A stretch of 64,000 nt of DNA from Ceratotherium simum simum (lineage: Eukaryota; Chordata; Mammalia; Perissodactyla; Rhinocerotidae): positions 6,319,611 to 6,383,610 of the forward strand of contig NW_004454239.1 of NCBI RefSeq assembly GCF_000283155.1, read 5' to 3'. The translations under genes and the position numbers were made by a program. Shown piece after piece: positions 46,466-57,369 of this stretch; position 1 is the stretch's first letter; every line of letters starts with the position of its first letter. Under the pieces are notes generated by a model that made no database searches, had not been told where the DNA came from, and saw only the letters and a program-made list of their open reading frames with translations.

Positions 46466-47979
46466 TGAAGGAAAAAAAAAAAACTTCTCCACTATGCAAA
46501 ATCATAAATACTGAATGAGTCTGTATACAGTTAACCTTGGCCACTGCTAGGAAATTTCAAGGAAGAAATGTGCATATTCAGCAAATAAATTGCTGCAAGG
46601 ATTAAAAAACAAATTGAGGGGTTTGATGAACATCACCTCTCCAGACCCGTCCGTCTTGTACAAATTCCAGTGATTAATTGGTTTGTTTAGATACTCAATT
46701 AGCCCACTGAAGCAGAGACACCCACGCACAGGCAATGGTCGTGGACCAAGATAAGGACAGAAGGAAGGAACACCCAAATTCTTTTCCCACTTAGAAAAAC
46801 ACTCTGTGGCCTTTTCTCTCCCACGTCGGTTTGCCATCACAGCTACTTTCCTTTATTCTCCAACAAGAAGTTGTGAGCCAGGCCGATTTTCGTGACCAGC
46901 CAATCATCGCTTTGCCCTGGGCCCACGCATCATCCTCCAACCAGAGCTTCCAGGAGGCCTGGGACTTCTTGTCTTTCTGCGCACAAATGAACTTGAGACT
47001 TCAACACTCCCTCGTCTACCTCCTCAGGAGGCCTGGCCAAGGGTGATGAGAAGGGCTGTAGGAACTACCACACTCAGGGCTGGAGGATACTGGGACTAAG
47101 ACAATCCAGCAAGAATCCCACCCACTTTCAAGACTCAGAGCTGGCCCTGGCTTCCCTGCAGACAAAGCCCTGGCTTTTCAATTCTCTGTTTACATGGCTG
47201 TGATATCATCAAAAATTCGAATTCCTTTTACAGTCGTAAAGGATGCTGAGAGTCTGTGTGGTATGGGTTATTATTCAGTTTTCTAGAGTGTACACTAATA
47301 AAAAGTGGCAGAGGGAGTAAGAGATATGTTAAAACGTAATATTGCTAAATGGATTAGATTTTGTGTTTGTGTTCATTTAGAAAATAATAGGTACCACCTT
47401 AATAAAAGCATTTATATATTTTTACACCGAAGATACAAAAGCCCAAAGCAAACTCATTAACTAGTAATTTTACCCTTATTAAAATACATTTATTTGTATG
47501 CTTACATGATTTGATCGCTATTAAAAAAAAGAATATTACTTTTCTTGCAAATATTTCTGTAGGTTGCCTCCTCCTGTTCTGTTTGTTGGGAAAGTTCTCT
47601 TGTTTTCTGGAGGTTATAATTAGAGATAATTTGCCCTCCTTCATAATATTTTGATTTGGGGAATGATTCGCTTGGAAAGAATCTTAAACCTCACAGCATC
47701 CTGACAAGATTTTGCAAAAGGCACAAAGATCCTGCGCAGGGCATTATGTAAAAAACGAAACCTTTGGGGCGGAGAGTGGGGGTGAACAGCCAACAAGTTC
47801 AAGAACAAAAGCAGAGAAGACTGATTCGGAGAAGTCTGAAATCAGAGACAGCCAGAGGAGAAGTGGAGCAGAGAAGAAAGGGTGCCAGAGGGCGCCCCAC
47901 TCCCCAGACTGCCCCGCTCCTTGCCTTCCAGGGGCCCTGCCTGCTTGCGGTCCTCCAGGCGAGGAGGACGAGTTTGGGG
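46466..47979. other. Low-repeat sequence; possible further regulatory elements
   Basis: 46630-46710 ('ccagtgattaattggtttgt') and 47200-47560 ('catcaaaaattcgaattcct', 'catgatttgatcgctattaa') look element-like. The 92-codon plus-strand frame at 47712-47990 competes with other frames on both strands and lacks a recognised domain, so it is not called. Confidence 0.3.
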
Positions 47980-48100
47980 AGCGACACTAATAACGTGAGA
48001 AGGAATTCTAATCATCGTCGCTGGAATTGCAGACAAAGGGCTAATTATCAGGACTCATAAATAGACACTTAAAATGTTGAACATGAAACTTGTTCATTAT
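47980..48100. promoter_or_regulatory. Candidate conserved non-coding element
   Basis: 'gcgacactaataacgtgaga', 'tctaatcatcgtcgctggaa' and 'gggctaattatcaggactca'. The segment GGAATTGCAGACAAAGGGC at about 48023 faintly resembles the start of the duplicated element at 48.4 kb (GGAAATTGCCGACAAAAC). It may be a diverged third relative, but that is weak. Confidence 0.35.
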
Positions 48101-48385
48101 ACACGGATGCTGCTTTTGGCGAGGACTGCAACAGAATCGCCGAGGGGGCCAAGATTGGCAGGGCCAAGGTCTGCCACTGGGCTGGCAGTCACCCCGGGGC
48201 TAGAGCCAAGGCTGGGGTGGGGTGGGCTTTCCCCTTCCTCACCACAAGACGGGACTCAAAGGCAACAGCCCAGCCCGCCTGGCCCCTCTCTTGCAGATAT
48301 CGCTTCCCACTGAGCGGCATCCGGCTGAGGTGACTGCACATGTCATGCGGAGCTCTGAATGGGTCTTTGCCAGGATCCTGAACAC

Positions 48386-48502
48386 AGCCCATGTATGGAA
48401 ATTGCCGACAAAACAAATTAAGAGCGGGGATGCTGTGATTAGACTAATGCATTGATCAAGTCAGACCCTCTCTGTTTCACTGCCAGTGTGCCCCATATAA
48501 AA
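48386..48502. promoter_or_regulatory. Duplicated non-coding element, copy A
   Basis: The core 48393-48486 aligns with 52536-52628 at about 81 of 94 columns (12 mismatches, one 1-base gap). Exact shared blocks include GTATGGAAATT, AAATTAAGAGC, GTGATTAGACTAAT, CATTGATCAAGTC and CTCTGTTTCACTGCCAG. ATTAGACTAAT (48438-48448) is a perfect dyad and TTGATCAA is a palindrome. It has no coding frame, A-tail or target duplication. It could be a local enhancer duplication, or two copies of an ancient exapted repeat (UCON/Eulor/MER12x type). Confidence 0.75.
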
Positions 48503-48700
48503 GCGTCATTAAAAAAACTCCGCCGTCTCTTCTACTAATGGTCTAGGATTTGAGCATGCCCCAGTGATTGACAAGTGATGCCAGGGCTGCCTGTGTTGTC
48601 TTAAAAAAGCCACATCAGATCAGCAGAAGCTTAAAGCAAAGCATAAATTATAGATACACGTCTGTTTCTTTGATGAAGTGAGACTCATAGGTGCATCTCT
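48503..48700. promoter_or_regulatory. Flanking element-like sequence
   Basis: 'cattaaaaaaactccgccgt', 'gtgattgacaagtgatgcca' and 'agcaaagcataaattataga' lie in non-repeat sequence right after copy A and may be part of the same element. There is no matching sequence after copy B beyond about 10 bases. Confidence 0.3.
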
Positions 48701-48889
48701 CTCCCATCACACAAAGAATTGCACTTTTCAGGAGGCTTTTTCACTATGTCACATCATATTTGAAAAAACAACAAGAGAAACATAAACCTTTTCCCCCAAT
48801 TTCCAGCCTTCCTTTCTTTGTCTTATTCTTAAAACAAAATATTTTAAACAAACAGCCTGCTTCAAAGACAGCCTGGAAGTTTTCCACTT

Positions 48890-49175
48890 TGGAGAAATTA
48901 ATTAAACATAAAATAAGTGTTTAAATACAAAGTTCAATGCAGCAGGGATTATTGCATCGCGGCTGCGTCTATCTGTCAACCTCGCTAACCGTTTCGCTGC
49001 CTGTTGGAGGCAGGGTTACTGAATTGGAATATTCTCAGCATCTTGGTCATTCGAAAACAAAGACATTCGGAAAGTATTAACAGAGGCATTCTTTGCTCCG
49101 TAAATTTTATTGTCAGCTGGCGATACGATTTCCTTATAACGAAGTTCTAAAAGTCTTCCGTGGAAATATTTAGGG
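48890..49175. promoter_or_regulatory. Candidate conserved non-coding element with retained CpGs
   Basis: AT-rich yet CpG-bearing: 'attgcatcgcggctgcgtct', 'cctcgctaaccgtttcgctg', 'ggcgatacgatttccttata' and 'aacgaagttctaaaagtctt'. CpGs outside islands normally decay, so this many in AT-rich DNA suggests constraint or lack of germline methylation. No repeat or coding signature. Confidence 0.4.
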
Positions 49176-50435
49176 GGCACTGTGGGAAAAGGGAGGAGAA
49201 TAAAATGAAAACATGTAGCTACAGGATAGGAAAGGCAAAACCTGGACAGGAGAGAGCATATCTCTCCACCTAGCCAGGGGGGAGGTGCCCAGGTCTGGGG
49301 CCGCTCCACAACCTTTCTGAGTCCAGCTTTCCATCATGGATTCTGCCCTCAATGGGGCTTTAAAACAATATTTTTCTCAGCAGTTGATTCAAATCAAAGA
49401 CCCTCTTGTCCCTTTGGAAGCTCACCAGTGCTTCTGGAAAGACCCATCTCCTGGACCTGGAGGACACACACCAGGGAGTCAGGGCCTGCTTCCAGAGAGT
49501 CCCTGAGTAACATATTCAAGTGAAGACAACATTTGCAAGGTTACTCATTCACAGGTCCTTTTAGGTCGAAACAGAAATTTGGTTCCTGCCAGAGCCAAAT
49601 TGCATTCTGTAGAATTAGCTCATAGGCTGAACTTGGGAAATCCTCATCGTGTATCACTTTTCTTAGAGATAAGACATTTCCTTTTCCCCCAAGGTGCCAG
49701 GATCTCTAAGTTGACATAATTCTGCACAAATCACTCTGGTGGTGTAACTTAGAGTGTCCCAATCCCCTTTGGACCCTGGCCTTTGTAACTGGGCCATCAC
49801 TCACTTAGTTTCACCTTATCTTTAAATAAATGTAACCAGAAGGGACTTGTTCGGCTCACCACCTCTTGAGTGATGTGAATTATTTATATGGTCTTCATAC
49901 GCATTCGTTAAGCTGCACACAGCCGAGTGGAGAGGAGCTGTTTGTCTCTTATTCAGCCAGAAGGGTAAGATCGCAAGGTTGGGGTGCAGGGCAAGAACCT
50001 CCGGGAGGTTTTCCCGGGCTCAATCGTGAAGAATAGGGATCACTTGGGGCTGTTGTCTTTGTCAGGCTCCCGAAAGGCTGAAATTTGGAGGGAGCCACTG
50101 AGGCTGCCCATCCACCAGAGAGGGGTGGGAGGCATGGGCCCCAGCCCACAACCTGCTTGGCCCCGTAGCAATAAGCCGTGCAATGCAGACTCTGAAATGT
50201 AGGCCTCACTGGGCTGGCAGGAAAACATATGGCTGATACAAGGAAGGGCAGAAAGAGGCTGCAGCTCCATGCGAGTTTCCTATAAGGAAAATGAGTCTGG
50301 AAGGATCTCCAAGACAAAGGCGTGTTCTGGTTAATTGGACATTCTGGTTAATAAAGATTTACCACATGGTGCTGAGGAAAGAATGAGGCTGGGAGTTAAA
50401 AGTGCTGGGCCAGAGCAGTCCAGCCTCTCTGGGCT
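49176..50435. other. Unassigned, low-repeat sequence
   Basis: No confident feature. The frame at 49949-50317 (minus, 122 codons) overlaps frames on both strands and has no recognised similarity. 49870-49930 ('catacgcattcgttaagctg') is mildly element-like. Confidence 0.35.
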
Positions 50436-50665
50436 TCATCCATCAAGTGAACGTAACATCGTCCAGCTTGCACCGTTGGCGTGAACAGGAAATGGTATAA
50501 TACATACGAAAGTGCCTTCTGAGCTCTGGGATCCTACATTATTGTCAGCTATCCATTGATGTCGTTGAGCGGCAAGTTTCAAACAATGAAACTTAGGGAC
50601 TCTCTTCTTTCCAAAAACCCTTGTGTGAACGTGTTGATTTTCCCATGGGAATTCAGAAGGCACTT
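50436..50665. promoter_or_regulatory. Candidate conserved non-coding element
   Basis: Retained CpGs in non-island sequence ('gaacgtaacatcgtccagct', 'gcaccgttggcgtgaacagg', 'gatgtcgttgagcggcaagt') and no repeat signature. The 85-codon antisense frame here has no homology. Function is inferred from composition only. Confidence 0.35.
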
Positions 50666-51485
50666 CCCCATCCCCAGAGTCTCCGGCCCTCACTGTGAGC
50701 AGTGATTAGGGTCATGGAAACTTCTTAGGTATTTGAGGTTTATTTGGGATTCTGGCTTAACAAGATCTTACTTCGTTTTGCAGGGGACCCCGGAATAGTC
50801 AACCTGGAAGGAAACTAAGGCCTAGAGAGAAATTTACAAAAGGATTAAATATTTTGGGACCTACTGGAATTTACTTCCAAGTCACTATGTGGTGACACTC
50901 TCTGTACCAGACATCTCAAACTCAGCTGTCTCCAAGGGCCAAGCAGGTGGCCTCATGAGTGCAGTGGGCCAGGCAGGGACCGGTCAAGTAAGTAAGTGTC
51001 ACAGGAAGGAGGTATCTGCCATCAGCCTCGCTAGGACTGCAACCCACTGAGACCTGATCTTTCTATTCTTTAAGAGAAGCACGAGATCCAACCTTCTATA
51101 TGAAATCTCCTGAATTTCAAACATATTCTACTTAAAATGCCTTAGGAACATTATGCAGGTCAAATAAAACTCACCAGAAGGTTTCATCTCACCCTCAAAC
51201 CACTGGTTTTCCACGTATTTTTGTTCTCACCATTTTGAGTGTTAACATTCCTTTAGTAGCTTATGTTTTATTTTCACTTCCAGATAAGGAAACTAGCTTG
51301 TCCTAGTTTGTCCAGAACTTTCCCAGTTTTAGCATGGAAAGTCCCATGTCCTGGGAACCCCTCGGGCCCCAGCAAACCAGGGCAGTTGATCACTCCGCTG
51401 CTTGAGAGAGGTCAGCGTGTTTTGCTGGTTGTTTCTGAGAAGTCGTTTCATACCTGCTAAGGTGTGAAAGGCATCTGTGGAATAA
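50666..51485. other. Unassigned sequence
   Basis: No recognised repeat or exon. Confidence 0.35.
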
Positions 51486-51487
51486 GA

Positions 51488-51722
51488 CAGAATCTGGATT
51501 TACATTCTCTCTCTGTTCCTTACCTGGGTGAGACTTTGAGCATGTGCCTCAACTTCTCAGAGGCTCAGTTTCCTTATCTGTAAAATGAGAATATTAACAG
51601 GATATTAAGTATAATCTATTAACATTAATAGAGTCTCAATACCCCCCAGGGTTGTTGAGATTGTATGAGATGCTAACCCTGAAGTTCCAGGCACAATAAA
51701 GATAGTTATTATCATCATTGGG
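51488..51722 (+). repeat. MIR SINE, sense
   Basis: 'tggatttacattctctctct', 'cagaggctcagtttccttat', 'ctgtaaaatgagaatattaa' and 'ggttgttgagattgtatgag' are a sense MIR including the core. Confidence 0.9.
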
Positions 51723-52235
51723 TGAGTGTTGATGGTATGAGAATGTTGGTCTGAAACCCAGGACCTCCGGGCTGTCCCCTGACGGCTGCCTGCCCATCTT
51801 ACCTTTGGTCCCTTTGCCATGCCTTTTGAGGTTTAGAGACTAGAATGTCTGTGATATTGTGTTAGGAAAGGAGGCCTCGGCTGCCCATGGCTCCTTCTGA
51901 AGGCTTTGCTCAACAGAAGAACTAAGGCGTCCCCCGTGCTTGGCAATTTGAGGGATTGCAACCTGTTCTTGCAGGCACTGGAACAAACCAGGTGCTGACC
52001 CAAGAGAGGGAAGTCCTGCTCATCCCTCCGCTCTGCTTCTTGGAAACTTTGAGGAGAGTGGTCTGGCTGACAGCCTGTGTCTCGTCCCCTTCTGTTAAGG
52101 TAAATTGAAGTTACAGTTGCTTCCAATCCGTTTACCCTAAGTACTTCACCTTAGAATATGGTGTTACTAACTCTGGGCAAAGTGTGTATTTAGAAAAAAC
52201 AGAAAGAGGAGTGTTTTTGTTTGTGTGTGTTTGTT
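51723..52235. other. Unassigned sequence
   Basis: No recognised repeat or exon. Confidence 0.35.
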
Positions 52236-52528
52236 TCCTGACAAACGCCAAGTCCCCCAAATCATGTCTTCCCGTTGACCGGAAGTTGTTCTCAACAGCA
52301 TTCTGTGATCTATTTCTCAGCCCCCCAAAATCACCAATTAAAAAAGGGAAAACGTTAAGGAGCCCCACGAAATTTCTAAGGAGTTATTTGGAGCTGTTGA
52401 ATCAGTATTACAGGGCTTTCAAACTCAGTATTGAATAAATATCAAATTCCCCAGGAGACAGAAATGGCTCCAAAGAGATTTTCCCCAGGGTCCTAAGATC
52501 TGTAAATCGAGATAATTCTTCGCATTGC
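52236..52528. promoter_or_regulatory. Element-like sequence upstream of copy B
   Basis: Non-repeat sequence with retained CpGs ('tcttcccgttgaccggaagt', 'gggaaaacgttaaggagccc') and AT-rich cores. It probably forms one element with copy B. The sequence upstream of copy A is not similar, so the duplicated unit is short. Confidence 0.35.
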
Positions 52529-52645
52529 TGCCCGAGTATGGAAATTACCAACAAAAGAAATTAAGAGCAGGAACCCCGTGATTAGACTAATACATTGATC
52601 AAGTCGTTCTTCTCTGTTTCACTGCCAGCACGGCACATAAATAAC
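52529..52645. promoter_or_regulatory. Duplicated non-coding element, copy B
   Basis: Partner of copy A in the same orientation, 4.14 kb downstream. The core is 52536-52628, with ATTAGACTAAT at 52581-52591 followed by ACATTGATCAAG. Four of the first five differences are G in copy A versus A in copy B, two of them at CpG sites in A (GCCGAC, GCGGGG) that read CA in B. Copy B may therefore be the deaminated version at those positions. Confidence 0.75.
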
Positions 52646-53478
52646 ATGTGGGCAATTACCGTGAGTAAATTATATGTGTTTTATAACCTTCCGTGAACAT
52701 TTTTCCTTTAAAAAACAACAAAACAAAGCAAAACAAAAATATTCCTCAGGGGAATTGAGTATCAGAGAAAAGAGTAAAATATGTTTTAAAATTTTTCTGT
52801 GGGTGGGAGAATGGAGCTGGGCAAGGCGGAACCCTCTCTGTAACAGTGGTTGGGCTTGTGTTCAGTTTCCTTCATTGATTTCAGGTGAATATCCAACTCT
52901 CTCCCCCTGCTGCATGTAATGCTCTCTTAGCTTCACAATTTGGTCTTTTCTATTATCTCTGTCTCTCCCTTTCCTTTTTTTCCGTCTATGTCTCTGTCTC
53001 ACTTTCTCTCTCCCTCTGATGAGGGTTGGGAGGATTTGAGAAGAGAATAAAACCTTTCCAAGTCCAGCAATGTGGCACCAGAGTTCCAGTCAATAGTCAA
53101 TGGGTCGATGGCGTGGGGAGTGAGGTCACTACTTGCTTCCTTCAGGCCCTGCTTCCACTTCAAATGCTGCTGTTGTGGAAGGAACTTCTCTATGGGCTGG
53201 CCCACAGATGACCCCAGGTGTGGGACTCAGTAACAGAGCAGCCGTGTCCTTCAGTTGACCAGCACAGCCCACCAGCCCCCTACACCAAGCCAGATAAGGG
53301 TCCCAAGGAGGCCACTTTGTCGACCACTCACTCTGCTTTGGAGTGCGTGGGTAGCCAGCAGTCTGGATGCCCATCTTTCTTTGGACTGCTGGTCCAAGCT
53401 GCAGCCTGCTTGTCCTTCCTCCATCGCACTTCCTGCGTGTACCCACTTCATCTCTCCATGATTCTTCTGCCACAGCCA
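52646..53478. other. Unassigned sequence
   Basis: Contains an A-rich patch (52711-52740) and a (TC)-rich patch near 52960-53020. The frames at 53129-53556 overlap on both strands. No gene is supported. Confidence 0.35.
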
Positions 53479-53479
53479 T

Positions 53480-53690
53480 GGTGCTTGATTTAGTCCCTGC
53501 TCCCATGAATCTTGCTGTCTAGTGAGGGAGACAGAAATATAAATACACAATGCCACACGACATCACATATAGGCTTGGCTCAGTGCCCTAACAGCATCTC
53601 TAACCCTACCTCCTGGCATCTGGGGAGATTTCTGGATGTGATAATACCTGAGCTGAGTTTTGAAGTTTGAGTAGGAGTACTCCTGTTCCT
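53480..53690 (-). repeat. L2 LINE fragment, antisense
   Basis: 'agtccctgctcccatgaatc', 'tgctgtctagtgagggagac' and 'gagctgagttttgaagtttg' are antisense L2 in order. Confidence 0.7.
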
Positions 53691-54160
53691 CATCCAAACA
53701 AGCTAACAAATCATAGTGGACAGAGGACAGGGACATTCAAAGCAGAAATTGCATCACGTGACTTTTCCAGCCCAGGGGACCTGCTTCCATGTATGCTTCT
53801 GGTCCGACAAGGTCCCAGAAGCCTTGCCTCCTGCTGCTTCAGTGGCTGAGATCCTTGTGGTTCTGGGCAATGCTGACAGGTCACTGGCCCAATAGATCCA
53901 AGCATGGGGAGGACCAGAGCTTCCTCAACAAAACCAAGGCGGGCTTAGTGTCAAAATAAACTAAGGTCTTTCTCCACACAAAAGTTTTTCCACCATTTGT
54001 CTCACGATTTTAAACTTTCAAAACATTTGACCAATTTAGGTGAAATGCAACCACTGCTAAACATTCAGAGGCCACACCCTCAGTCCCATCTGTGGCTCGG
54101 TCACTTATCAAGAGGTCTTCCTTGGTCCCTGGCAAACATCTTGAGGGTGTGGCTTTCATA
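53691..54160. other. Unassigned sequence
   Basis: No recognised feature. Confidence 0.35.
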
Positions 54161-54164
54161 ACTA

Positions 54165-54390
54165 GGTGGATCTGGGTTCGCATTCTGGCTTCACCACTCC
54201 CCGTGTATGATTGTGGCATGTTAGTTACACCTCTCTAAGCTTCTATTTCCTCATCTTTAAAAAGGTGTGATAATGGCAAACATATAGCAAATATGCAAAT
54301 AGCAAACACTGTAATATCAAGTTGGGTTATGTCAGTAAAGCGTCTAGCCCAGTTCCTAGCATGTAGTGGATGACCAGTACACGTATGTGG
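54165..54390 (+). repeat. MIR SINE, sense
   Basis: 'ggatctgggttcgcattctg', 'ctctctaagcttctatttcc' and 'tcatctttaaaaaggtgtga' are followed by 'agcccagttcctagcatgta'. It is near full length and diverged. Confidence 0.85.
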
Positions 54391-57369
54391 GTTCCCTTCA
54401 CTCTTCTTCAACTCACATGCAAATTGTCCATTCTCTCTTTGATATGAGACTAGAATCATGAAGAAAACTAGCAGGTAGTGCCAGGGACCTGCCAGGTCTT
54501 CGTGCAGACCTTGCTCAGCATCACACTCTCTGTGTATGCTGCCTTCCCTTTTCTCCTCTGGAGATGAAGGAGGCCACCTCTGATGGACAGAGCATCTAAG
54601 TTTGGGTACTCTTTCCTAGTGGAGCATCTTTTCAGGTCTTTAGTATAAGGAGAAGGCATTTGCTCTCATGTCTTGGAATTTGTGCTTGCCCCAGGTTACA
54701 GAGGGAAGATGCTTTTCCTTGCTTCATCTTTCATCTTTCAACATCTCTGAATGCATCTGCATCCCTTGCTGGTTGCGTTCCTCCCTCATGAGTGGCCTCC
54801 CTTTCTTAGAAGGACCTTTCCTGACTTCCTGTGGTTGGGTCCTGAGCTAAGCCTTCCCATTTCTCCCTGTGCATCTGGCTGATTGCACCAAAATACAAAA
54901 ATCTTGATGTAACTATTTTTGTATTCAAGGATCATATGCAAGTGTTCATTTGAAGGTTCAGTGGCATTTTGAAATGAGAACATCATATATAAAGATGTCA
55001 GAGATGGAGCCTCCCACAGTGAGGTTGAAAGAGAGAGAGGAACAAAATGAATAGAAGAGTTCCTTGGATCTGAGAAATTTTAACATCTCATTATTTAGAT
55101 TACCATACATATAATTTTCCAATATTTGGTATTATAGACTTTAGAAGGTATTGGTTAAAATTACTTCATGCCTGACATCAGTTTAGTCTTATTCATTATT
55201 TAGCTAAAATAAAACCTTAAAAATAGCTGATTAGAGTAAGTAAGCAATTTTTTGATAAATGCGAGTTCCCCACCATTTCCAAAAGAGCGCTCACAGCAGA
55301 CAGAAATAGAAGAGCCAGGGGGTAGTGGTCCTTCAGCACCAGCATCCTGCTGTGGAGCAATGTGGATTCAAGAATGCTCCTAATGCCTGCAGGATTTGCT
55401 TGTGTTTGGAATGTGCCCAACTTTCCCCACAGTTTCCTGCCTCCATGACAGGCCAGTGCTGCGGACCCCACGCTCCCTAACGATGGTGATTGTGGTGCAA
55501 TCGTCTCGTGTGCTCATTGCCTTGATTGCTGCTCCCAGCCATTTGTGAGCCAGTGAACCGTAGATCGACACATCCCTGTCATCTCAGAATGAGCATAAAC
55601 AGATGCATCTCCATGTCTGATCTGAGCCCTCACTCGGGGGCTCCCTCCCCACCCACTGAAGGCTCCCGGCCTCCCAGGCACCTTCTCGGAGCGCATGGCT
55701 CCTCAGCCTGGCTGGGCCCCAAACCCAACACCAATGGCCTGCACCTCCAAATCATGGTCACCCCAGATACAAATCAGCACCTGGTACCAGCCTATGTAGA
55801 AGGCAGAAAGCATAAAGCATCTGCAGGGTGATGTTGTCTAAGCAGGAAGGATCCACCACCCCAGACAGACTCAGCGGCTGGGGTCAGACTTGTTCTTTCC
55901 ACGTGGGCCTACGTGGACATCAGCAGCTGGGCGCACATATACTGTTGTAACTTGGAGAATTTCAGGAGGCCTTCCCCTACACATGGGTAGTTTCAGCTCC
56001 CACGGTCTTCACAGCGTCTGAATTTCCATCCAAAGTTACTTCTTTGGGTCAGGGCATTTTCTCGATAGGTCCCTTATGCTGCGTCCTGATGTGTCCCCCA
56101 GCCCTGTCATTCCTGTCCGTGACCTTCAGGTCTGGGCTGCTCTCTCAGGACCTGATGCTCTCACTCCACTGCCTGATTTGCTTTCCTACAATAAACAGGA
56201 GTGTGTTCCGCCCAAGTTCTGACCAAGTGTGTGGTGCTCAGGGACCCCACACAAGGGCCAAAACGCACCAGCACAGCCACATCTATGGTTAAAATATTGA
56301 AATATTGCTGTCCTGGTTGGCAGAGAGCAAGAGCCCAAAGGTCCATCACCACCCTGGCCATCCCAGCCTTCCCAGACCCCTGAACCTCCCACAACCCAAC
56401 AACTAAGGGTCCACGACTGGCAGGTTCCAACGACCCGCTCCCATTTTGCTTGTGCAATAGAGGTTTTTCAGTATTTCGGATATTACCACTCCTCCCTCCC
56501 TGGAAAGGAAAAATATCTTTCCTTCCATACTTCACCTCCAGCCCCAGGAATCCAAGGCCCCCTGTCTATCTCACAGGGAGTGAAGTTTAGGAGTGGCCTG
56601 TGTTATTAAGTGGGCGATTGTCCACACTAGATAGGTCAACCTAACTTTGAACCTAACTTTGGGGAACAGATCACCCTCACCTGCAGGATGATCAGCAGGC
56701 ATCAAAGTCATTGCCATCCTTCACCAGATAGAGCTGAGTGTGACTGCTGTGGCTCCATGCACAGTCCGTCATGCTGGGGACAAGGGCAGTGGGATGACTT
56801 TGTTCCTCCACTTTCCCCATCACAGTTATGAGGGAGGCTCAGAGGCTGCCCCTGCTGACACTGCAGGCCTATCCACGTGGCTCTCCTCACCCTTCTCCCA
56901 CATCGTAGGGCCTTTATTGGGTCTAGAATAACCTCATCATTAGTTCTTCCAAAATGCCTGCCTATGACAAAAACTATATGCTTGGAATCTCAAAAACTTT
57001 TCTTTCAAACAATTGGCTCTGCTATTTGGAAACTCCTTAGCTTAGAATACACTCCCTGTTTCTTTCTCCCAACATTTCTGCTGTGACAACTCCTTTACCA
57101 AGTCAGTGAGGATGGGATGCTCCAGCTTTCAGAGCTAAGGGTTAAGGCCGGGGTGTCGGGAAGTGTGTATGTGACCTTGAGAAGAGGTGTTGGGCCACAA
57201 CACTTGGATTCCTCTTTCTGCTCTGGCATCTTTGGTCCCTTCCTTCTTGGGAGTATGGGTGACTCCCATCCCCGTGTGTTGAAGGGTTGGAGGCAACCCA
57301 AAGTCACCCTCTCTAGCACAAGGCTTGCCATTATCTTGAGCAAATTCCTCTTTTACTTTCTTCCCCAAA
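54391..57369. other. Mostly unassigned, low-repeat sequence
   Basis: 54700-54860 may be L2-like. The rest, including 55600-55830 and 56160-56540, has frames open on both strands with no domain. I find no supportable exon. Confidence 0.3.

Noticed and set aside
47712..48060. Charged 92-98 codon frames just upstream of the duplicated element, which could be a small exon.
   Set aside because: Four frames across both strands are open together, as expected from GC-rich purine-skewed sequence. No splice or homology support.
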